Origin: Triparma columacea
Lineage: Eukaryota > Sar > Bolidophyceae > Parmales > Triparmaceae
Direction: 5' to 3'
DNA: 54,329 bases
Assembly: GCA_030267965.1 (NCBI GenBank)
Contig: BRYA01000039.1
Coordinates: 1 to 54,329, forward strand
Of this stretch, positions 40,901 through 48,821 are shown piece by piece. The translations under genes were made by a program, and so were the position numbers. The notes beneath the pieces are model-generated. The model was not told where the DNA came from and did no database searches. It saw nothing but the letters and a program-made list of their open reading frames with translations. Within the stretch, counting starts at the first letter, position 1. Every line of letters begins with the position of its first letter.

Positions 40901-43074
40901 CGAGGACAAAATCAAAGCATTCAAATTTGAAGAAGATCCTGACTACGAAGAAATTGAAAAAGGGCATCACTGTCGGAGAGGGACTCATGAAGATTGAGCA
41001 CATGCTTAACAGCGATCGTGGGGATGAATATCAAGGATGGCCCGATAGAGACATGAGCGAAGCTTATTATAACAGAGGTTGCAAAATCACTGTGTTGTCT
41101 AGCCGGAAGCATGCACCGGTCGCCACAAATTCAGCCGACGAGCCTTCTGACGAGTCAACGCTAACGAGGAGGCACCTCGAAGGTATTGTCCTCGACATGA
41201 ACAGCTTCTACGTTCGACTGAACGCTGCCAAGGCGGAGCTGGAGAAGGTGAGGCAAGGGGCGATGAGGAGCGAGGCGGCAAGCTCTTATGGCGAATGCCG
41301 CAATATTCCTCGTTTTGTACTACTATACTAACCCCTTCGCGATTTGCTTCGCTCGTCGCAGGCAGGAGAGCTCTCACTGAGGAATGCTTTGTTTCTCAGC
41401 AAGGCCAGCAACGAGGGAGTACTCAGAAAGTCTATAAAGAAGTCGAGAATGTCGCAAGCAAGGATGTCTGTGATGGGTAAGATGACGTCCATTAGGGGAC
41501 GTGGACTCAAGAAATCGACTTTTGCGCCAAAATTACAGTCAATCGACAGCTCTGAAGGAACCCATTGGAACCAGCAGGAAGCATTCAGAAAAGACGAGGC
41601 AGGGAGGCTCTACGTCCAAATGCGAGATATGAAAGATAATCCAAAGTTGAAAATTCTCATCGACGAGATCAACCGTGAGGAGAAAAATAGAGAAGCTGCC
41701 GAACTTCACAGGCAAGACTTGCAGAAAATATTCGCCGAAAACAATACGTTAGCGGGGGGCCTAGGCGTCTCTGCAGATGAGGATCTCGAGTCTGCGATAC
41801 CTCCCGAGCTCCTCCAATTTAAACTCGAAGACAGTGATGACGACGAGTACGATCACGAGGATGGGCTCTATCATGTTGACCTGAAAGCCCCTTTCTTCGA
41901 GAGTCGACTGAGTACAAAACGCAAGAAACGCTCCTCATCACGCTCGTCAGGCTCGTCAGGCTCGGTAGGAGGCAAAGAGGTGAGAAAAAGAGCTACTCAT
42001 GAGTTTACCTTGTCCTTCAAACTTTATCCCCCCCCCCCCCCCCCACACACACACGGCGTTTTCTAATCTATCAACCCAACCCCTTCGGCACGACCTCTCG
42101 CTTTCGTTTTATAGGGGGGTAACAGCCCCAACAGCCCCAATAGCTCCAGCCCCAACAGCCCCGGAAGCCCCCAATCAGGGAGCTCGTCGCCCTTCGATGA
42201 GGATGCGACCGGGTCGAAAGACCCGGACAGAGGGTGGACGTGGAGGAGGAAAAAAGGGTCCAAAAGCGCTACGTCTACACCAGAGATGATGGACGACAGC
42301 AACTATGGTGATAAGGACGATTGGCTTGATGACCAAAAAAAGGGACCGATGAACCACCACTTCAAGAGCATCGATTATATCGACAAAGATTCCACCTCGG
42401 CCTTCCGAAAGGCCACGAAAAAAATTGGTTTCGCCTTTGCATTGGGGGGCATATTCATCAACTTATGGCTTTTCATAAGAAGTCGAGGTATCAAAGATGT
42501 GTGCTACGACCAGGTGGGCGAATGCGTTTGGGAAGAATCCTACCCGAAGCGTTACTTCCTCGACGGTTTAACGGCTGACCCGAGCTGCAACTTTGAGAGC
42601 TTTGAGGGACTGGACGTCTCTCGCTGTAAAGGTTTATCAGAGAACACCGTCACCAAAATTCTCGAACACTACGTGAACATAGAGACGCTCAAAATGGACG
42701 GGGTCGGGCTGGAGAGCCTCCCCTCGAGCTACAACACGCACTTTAAGATTCAGAACATTTCACTCACCTCAAACAACATAACCTGGTTCCCTAGCACCTT
42801 CTTCAACTTCAGCGAAACTGAGGGAGAATTCCACGTTGACTTCGAAGGCAATCCTGTCAGGAAACACTTCAAGATGGACAGCTGCAACACTAGCGCGCTG
42901 CCCAGGTGGTTCTACGGTGACAACCTTCAGGCCGCGGATGGAGAATTTGAATTTGAAAGCTTGACCTTGACAGGGAAGGGTTTAGGGAACGGTTTAGGGA
43001 ACGATACGATTAAGGAAATTGAAGCGAGAGGGATCAAGGCTAGGACGATACGACTCAAAGAATGCTCCGGCTGA
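37919..43074 (+). CDS. Large polytopic membrane protein with C-terminal LRR-like domain, family unknown
   Basis: Eight exons: 37919-38715, 38830-39119, 39198-39467, 39548-39756, 39855-40005, 40094-41247, 41362-41979 and 42115-43074, 1482 residues, all in phase. The first five exons encode about nine or ten hydrophobic helices (PIMGFTSNVVLFTLS, FLQRVISILFTITFAM, FIVVFANFFTILLLAW, GFTGIVCGLASPFLLFLSML, LIAIYCGFIGMNGIISGL and others), with a Lys/Ser/Thr-repeat loop in exon 1. A roughly 650-residue soluble region without recognised motifs follows. A single helix (IGFAFALGGIFINLWLFI) then precedes a Cys-containing LRR-like domain (NIETLKMDGVGLESLPSSY, KIQNISLTSNNITWFPSTF). I do not recognise the N-terminal family. 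The stop is taken as TGA at 43072-43074; decayed coding sequence continues downstream (43312-43595). Confidence 0.72.
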
Positions 43075-43311
43075 AAAAAATTAGAACGGAAGAGTAGGGG
43101 AGGGGAGGGGGGGGGGAGGGGTGTGGTCAAATTCTTATAGCGATTTTGTACATACCAAAACGAAAAGAACAAAAATGAAAAGAAGCGCATGTTGTACAAA
43201 GAGAGAGAGAAGCCGAGAATACGTGGGAAATTCTCAAGAATTGCGTGCAACATAATATTAACAAGAAAACAAAACGAACGAACGAACCATTTTTTTTTCT
43301 CATTTTCGGGG
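43075..43311 (+). other. Non-coding stretch downstream of the LRR-like membrane gene
   Basis: G-rich then AT-rich sequence with no gene. It contains a poly-G run near 43100-43122 and a pyrimidine tract that leads into the acceptor-like CAG preceding the decayed coding tail. Confidence 0.4.
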
Positions 43312-43595
43312 ATCAGCAACTACCCAGGATGGGCGGTCGGCATCGGCTGGGTCGCGGTAATCGGGTCATTTGCTGTGGCTATGAAAGAAACTTAGAAGCA
43401 AGAAGAGATTTTTCGCGAGAATGTGGAGACAGCGTTGAAGGAAGTATGGAAGAACGCAGTGGGCGCAGGGCGTATCGGTGGCCTTCAAGAACGAGCATTC
43501 GGGGTCGGGGGACGACAATACCACTTACCCGGTGGCGGTGACGATCACGCTCCCCTATCATGCATGATGTTGGAGAGGTGGGATCCAAACAACAA
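43312..43595 (+). pseudogene. Decayed coding tail (membrane helix plus helical and beta-like segments)
   Basis: After AG at 43318 one frame reads NYPGWAVGIGWVAVIGSFAV, a clear membrane helix, to a TAG at 43393-43395. Directly beyond the stop the same frame continues with KQEEIFRENVETALKEVWKN. Around 43465-43475 the protein-like sequence shifts to another frame, VSVAFKNEHSGSG and then TTYPVAVTITLPYHA, and stops near 43565. One stop plus one frameshift in a short tract suggests a degenerate C-terminal end of the upstream gene or of a lost paralogue. No donor in exon 8 of the upstream gene fits the phase needed to splice here. Confidence 0.4.
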
Positions 43596-43701
43596 CAGAA
43601 CGGAATTGTCACAAAAAAATATAATTTGAGACTTATGTGTGTGCACCATATTGTTGTTATTTACAATTGTTTTATGTGACATGGGCCCAGAGGTCAAAAG
43701 C

Positions 43702-44718
43702 TCAACCACTCTTCAATTGTTGGCAAACTGGACAATAAAACGTCCTCCTTTCCTCAGTCCCTCCAGAACCCCCCCCGCCATTCATTGTCTGTACAATCAC
43801 CGCATTGCAGTTCACGCAATTCTTCCTCCTCGAATATTGCGTCCATATCTTTTTGTCCTCATCGCTCATCTCTCCCCCCACGTCGCTGTACTTGTCCAAA
43901 TAATATAGCGCGGTCTCGGGTCTCGGCTTCAGAAAGTCGTCTCCTTTGTTAATCGGCGGCCTCGCTTCGTACTTGTGTTCTTGGCACTGGATCCAATATT
44001 TTACAAAATCGACCACAAAGAAGACAATAGTGCCCCACTCCTCGTCCGTAATGTTGATAATAGGCTCGTCGGGGTGGATACCGTATTTGAAAAGCGCCTC
44101 CATCTTTTCAACTTGTCCGCACCCGCAGAAAACTTCCTGATTCATCATCAACTCCGCCGCGTGCATGTTGGGGTTCTCGCTCTGGATTTGTTTGATTGCG
44201 GCCAGAACGTTGGCGGGGAGGAAAGGAGGCGAATTTGAAGGCATTCCAGTTTTGGAGTGGAAGCGTGGGAGGTTGGTGAAGTCTACCGCCAGACGTCGGA
44301 GTGAAAACTGATCGAACTTCTCCTCAGTAAACTCCTGCACCCCCGACCCGTTGCTGCTCTTGACCCGGTATATTTTGTTTTGCCCGCCATTTACACCTGG
44401 GAACTCCAGGACCATGGTGTCGTCCATTCCGCTGTTTGTTTCAAAATCGCCGCCCCACCCGTCGTTTACAACGAGATAGCGATCTGGTAGCTTCTGCTTC
44501 TTCTTTTTCGTGAAGAAGTCGGACTTGGGTTGAGGGGGAGTAAAGATAAAGACGACGAATTTGCCGATCGTGTAGAGGTGCTTGAGGGTGTGACCGGCGC
44601 TTAGGGAGATGTGGATCGCAGAATTGAAGACTGCATCTTTCTTTAAAGAGAGGCCGACCTTTTTCTGGTGGTGAGGTTGTGCTACAAAAGTCTTTTGACG
44701 GGCACCTTCACCTGACAT
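43702..44718 (-). CDS. Fpg/Nei-family (H2TH, zinc-finger) protein lacking the catalytic N-terminus
   Basis: Single exon, 338 residues. The C-terminus has the Fpg zinc finger (CVNCNAVI...RRTFYCPVCQQ, four Cys). Before it lies the helix-two-turns-helix region (AAELMMNQEVFCGCGQVEKM, then ALFKYGIHPDEP), which matches the Fpg pattern ...GIGNIYxDEALFxAxIxP. The N-terminal beta region is recognisable (HTLKHLYTIGKFVVFIF). Functional Fpg/Nei enzymes begin with Met-Pro-Glu, the Pro being the Schiff-base nucleophile and the Glu catalytic. Here the protein begins MSGEGARQKTFVAQP, with neither. The GIGN Asn that contacts the DNA phosphate is also replaced (GCGQ). It is therefore probably not a canonical glycosylase/AP lyase, unless an unseen upstream exon supplies the N-terminus. 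A DNA-binding role is possible. Confidence 0.75.
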   Translation of the reverse strand: MSGEGARQKTFVAQPHHQKKVGLSLKKDAVFNSAIHISLSAGHTLKHLYTIGKFVVFIFTPPQPKSDFFTKKKKQKLPDRYLVVNDGWGGDFETNSGMDDTMVLEFPGVNGGQNKIYRVKSSNGSGVQEFTEEKFDQFSLRRLAVDFTNLPRFHSKTGMPSNSPPFLPANVLAAIKQIQSENPNMHAAELMMNQEVFCGCGQVEKMEALFKYGIHPDEPIINITDEEWGTIVFFVVDFVKYWIQCQEHKYEARPPINKGDDFLKPRPETALYYLDKYSDVGGEMSDEDKKIWTQYSRRKNCVNCNAVIVQTMNGGGGSGGTEERRTFYCPVCQQLKSG

Positions 44719-44965
44719 CGTGTGTGTAGTGGAGGGAGGTGATCGATTCGTTCTTCAATCTCCGTTTTTACGTTTAAATAGCGTTCGTTTAGGACTGATT
44801 TGGACTGATTCTCAATTTTTGTCATTCCCAGTGTCACAAATAGGATTCCTAGTGTCTATAACACTATCTACATCACTAACATCAACACTAACCAACAAGT
44901 TTGCAGGAACAGACTGGGTTGGAATATTCATTGAATTCATCTCTGACTAGCAAAGATAAAAAGAT
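44719..44965. promoter_or_regulatory. Divergent promoter region, Fpg-like / acidic-tail protein
   Basis: About 250 bp separate two divergent start codons. The sequence is moderately AT-rich with repeated ACTGATT (GGACTGATTTGGACTGATT near 44793-44811). No further element is recognised. Confidence 0.35.
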
Positions 44966-45737
44966 ATGCCTGATACAGGCGATGTTGATGAGAGGCCAGG
45001 AAAACGTACAAAAACAAACAATGACGGTGTCCAAAACAATGAAGTTGTTCTAAAAGGTCTTCAAGTGACGTTCAACCTTGACCCGTTCTTGGACGCGTTG
45101 GAGATTGAAGAAATAACAAAGTTGCAAAATAGTTTTCCTTTCATGGAGGTGGAGCTGTACGTAGAACGCCGAACAGAACGAATAGAACGCCGAACAACGA
45201 TCCCTGTTTATGGATCCAAAGAGTGGTACGGTTGGTGGCATGCAAAAATGGATATTTTTATTCCAGAAGCAAAGGATATTGCCATAGACTCTGAATCATA
45301 TGCGGAGGTCGTTCGAAAATGCAGACAATTGATCAACAAAAACATTGAGAAGAAGGCGGCACCCGATAAGGAAGAACAAGGTGATGATTGGTCAACATCA
45401 CGCCACCATATTCTCAATTCTGTGCTCGATAGAGCTGCTGGCTCAATCGCTTATAGGGAATGCCATCTGGAAGGGTCCGGGGTGAGTATTAAGAGATGCT
45501 TTGGAGATGAGGTATTCGTGGTTTGCGTGTTATTTTTGCTGCATTCTATTTACGTAATATACTCGCTTCTCATTCTAACATTCACACCATGCACACGCAA
45601 ATCTCATCTCGCAGTCCGAAGATTTTTTCCGTGTGTGGGCTTTCGTTGAGGAAGCTCTCTGGGATGTCGACGATGACTATGACGACTATGGTGGTGATGA
45701 TGATGACGATAATGATGACGAAGACGACGATATGTGA
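44966..45737 (+). CDS. Small protein with poly-acidic C-terminus, family unknown
   Basis: Two exons, 44966-45481 and 45615-45737, join in phase 0 to 212 residues. The start MPDTGDVDERPGKRTKTNND resembles a short basic nuclear signal. The middle (residues 30-170) is compact and helical (FLDALEIEEITKLQNSF, SKEWYGWWHAKMDIFIPEAK). The second exon reads SEDFFRVWAFVEEALWDVDD and then almost only Asp and Glu to the stop. A WW/W-rich middle and acidic tail suggest a histone-chaperone-like or other nuclear adaptor, but that is speculation; I do not recognise the family. Confidence 0.65.
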
Positions 45738-46007
45738 TCCCTCAACTTTGTTCTGTAAGCATTCCTCCAAAAGATCATTTTCACCCATCAGTTTGAGTTG
45801 TTTCTCCATCATGCATTTTGCAACTTGGCGAGATTTGTAGAAATATTGGGGGAGGAACTTACGTGTTGTTCATGTACGATAAAATTGCCTGTTTCTCTGA
45901 AAACTTTTGCTTATGGTCCATCTAAGAATCCCACCTCCAAAACCAGATCTTTTCCACAGCCCACAAGCAAGAACTTCCCCAACTTGCCAAAAAGCGCAAA
46001 TCATAAA

Positions 46008-48101
46008 ATGGAAGAAGCAGACGCCCTCCTCCTATCTTCCCTCTCCTCCATATTCACCCTAATCTCCGTGAAAGCACCCCAAACAGTAACAGAGCTCTTG
46101 GACCCGTCCATCTCCCTGTATGTAAGTATGTCAAAATTTAACGCCTCCCAATCATCCCCGTGTGTAAATCCCCCGCCCCGCGCATCTGCCGTGCACTTGT
46201 CAATGGGTAAACACTCTCTATTCACCTTCATTAACCCCAGGTGTTGAAACAACAAAGGATCCCCCGTTTACAACCCTCCTCTGACATCTTACCCCTCCCC
46301 CCCCCTCCACCCCAAGTCCGTATGCCTCGGTATCCTAGACACCATAACCCCCCCCCCTACACCCAGAGATTCCTACGCCCTACCCCCCGGGATGTCCACC
46401 CGTCACAGGAGCACGACGGCCCTGGCAAGGGATATAAAGGATCTCGGATTCCAGGGCACGTGCGGTTACAATAATTTGCTGTACCCCAACGAGGGGGGGG
46501 CTAGGGAGATATTAAGGTTCCTTAGCAGTAGGATAGGTGAAGACGAAGACGACGACGAGGGTGGACCTGAGGGTGCTTGGAGGGGGGGGAATAATGGGAA
46601 GGTTAAAGACATCATGGAAGCCGCTCGATCGCACGGAGAGGAGACGACAACTAACGGGGGGGGAGGTAAGGGGGAGTGGCTACCGAGGTACTGGGGTAGG
46701 GGAACCTGGGAAACTTTCAAGTGGAAGGACACGCTACTTGTTACGGAAGCGGTGGAGAGATCGGGGGAGAGGATCAGGGACGGGGGGAGGTTCGTTTACC
46801 CAACTGTTATCGATAGGGACTCTAGACGCAAGGCGGCCGAGATCCGTTCGGCGAAACGAAGCGAGTGGAGGAGGAGGCACGCCGGGGACGTCGAGGGTTT
46901 GGACGGGGACGCGCTGGGGAGGAGGGTCAGGGAAGGGATCAGGGAGGGCAGGGGAGGGGGGGTTAAGCAGGCGAGCTTCCAGGATATGGTGAAGAGCATT
47001 CTTAACAGGGGGGGGGGGGGGGACGAGGCCATGGGGGGGAACGCCTTCGGGAATAAGGTCAAGTACGGGAAGGAGAGGGGGACGGTTAAACTTGGGGATG
47101 GGAACGAGGAGGCTGTGGTGGAGAGTGAGGAGGATAAGGAGAGCAGGAGGAAGGAGAAGGAGGAGGCGGAGAAGGAGGAAAGGGAGAAAGAGCTCCAGGC
47201 CCTCAAGGAGCAACTCAGGAAGATTGTTGAGGAGAGGGAGAAGAACAGGAAGGACGTACAGAGCATGGAAGCGATGAAGAGAGAATACGACGAAACCGCG
47301 GAGGAGAGGAAGAAGAAGCTCGACGAAGCCAAGAGGCAGTACAAGATGAAGAAACAGCTCGTAGACATGATGGACGACAGGGAGGGCAACGAGAGGAAGC
47401 TTCGGGACCTCATCAAGCAGGCCCAGGACAGGATCGCCAAGCTTAGGGAGGAGTGGGCGGCGCACAGGGACCCGCTGGTGGCCGAACTGGAGGCGGTCAG
47501 GAACGGGGAGGAAGAGAGGAGGAAGGAGAGGCAGGGGAAGGTAGACGACATCAAGAGGATGAGGGGAGAAATCGCGGACATGGCGACGCAGATTAGACAG
47601 AAGGAACAACTGGCGGAGAAACTTAAGAAGGACTGGGGGAAAATGCCCAAGAACGTAAACAGGAACGTTTACACTTACAGGATCCTCGACATAATCAACA
47701 GCATCGCCAAGCAAAAGGCGGAGATCAGGCGCATCATAACCGACATCAAGGACGTCCAAAAAAGCATCAACAAGACCAGCGAGACCCTCGTCCGCACCGA
47801 GCTCGTGGCCGACGAGACCCTCTACAGCATGGCCAGGTCCGGGAGCAGGAAGAGCACGGACGCGCACGTTAGGAGCTACAGACTGCTGATGGAAATGAGG
47901 GAGGTATTCGAGAATCTCGTAGACGCAGTGGGGACGGCGGGGAAGGCGGAGAACTCAAAGAGGGAACTGGAGACTAAGACGGAGGTCCTTAGGGCGAGGG
48001 TTAGCGGGGTCAGCGTGGAGGGGATTGTGACGGACTTGGCAAAGGTCAAAATGGAGAATAAGGAACTCATGAAGGTTCTCAAGCAGAAAATGGGCAAGTA
48101 G
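46008..48101 (+). CDS. CCDC22: CCDC22 homologue (Commander/CCC complex subunit)
   Basis: Two exons, 46008-46121 and 46317-48101, join in phase 0 to 632 residues (human CCDC22 has 627). The N-terminal NN-CH domain starts MEEADALLLSSL and continues after the splice with SVCLGILDTITPP, LPPGMSTRHRSTTALARDIK and DLGFQGTCGYNNLLYPNE, matching the family's LPxxMSxRFR...DLGY...GYQxFLY pattern. Residues about 280-600 are coiled coil (EKEELQALKEQLRKIVEERE; MKREYDETAEERKKKLDEA). CCDC22 pairs with CCDC93 and COMMD proteins in endosomal recycling. The splice was chosen over an earlier AG because it preserves the family motif. A run of 15 G (about 47008-47022) sits in the coding sequence. The gene is convergent with TOR (90 bp). 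Confidence 0.85.
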
Positions 48102-48191
48102 AGGAGCGGGGGGGATTCGTGAGAAGTAAGATAAGAGGAAAGTATTCTTTCAGAACGTTAATGTACATTTGTTCAGTCTCCCCCCCCCTCA

Positions 48192-48789
48192 TTACCAGAA
48201 CGAGCACCACCCAATGAAGCACAAACAAAGATTCTCGTTCGAGGTCGCCTGAAGTATGAGCTTGTTAACCTGCTCGCTTACAACCAAGGGTTCTTCATTG
48301 CCGAAGTCGCTCCCCTGCAGTTTATCTTGTACTCTCCTAATGACCTTGAGTGCCTTCTCGTTAAGCGCGACCCCCCCGTCGTCCGCCAGTGGCCCCAGCA
48401 TGGACAAGAGCTCCTTCGTGCCGCGCTTCTCCTCGACGCGGCTCCTGGCGGCGCTCGCGGCGTACGCCTGGTTGCTCCCGGACGCAAGTGAGGCTATTCG
48501 AGAGTTTGCGAGAGAGCTTATCATTATCATCTCCTCGTAGAGGTTACCTCCACCTGCCTTGGAAACGGAAGGGGAGCGTTGCTGTTTCACTCGGTAGCTG
48601 TTGAGATTTTCGGTGACCGAGGAACCTTCTGATGGGGCTTCAGAAGCCTTCCTTCCACCAGCTTCCCTCTCCGTCTCCTCTCCTTCTTCTTCCTCTTTCG
48701 CCTCTCCCTTCGTTTCTCCCTTTTCTATCTCTATTTTTTGTCCCTGTCCCTGTTCCTCTCCCACCTCTTTATCCGCTTCTTCCTCCTCT

Positions 48790-48821
<32 letters not shown>

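Noticed and set aside
43075..43395. A ninth exon for the LRR-like membrane gene
   Set aside because: The acceptor at 43318 needs a phase-2 donor; none with GT or GC was found after the LRR-like sequence before the TGA, so it is treated as a decayed tail instead.
46734..47867. Long minus-strand open frames (377 and 284 codons) opposite CCDC22
   Set aside because: They are shadows of a charged coiled-coil gene with biased codons. Their translations are Leu/Pro/Ser-rich with no family signature, and the plus strand gives a clear CCDC22 homologue.
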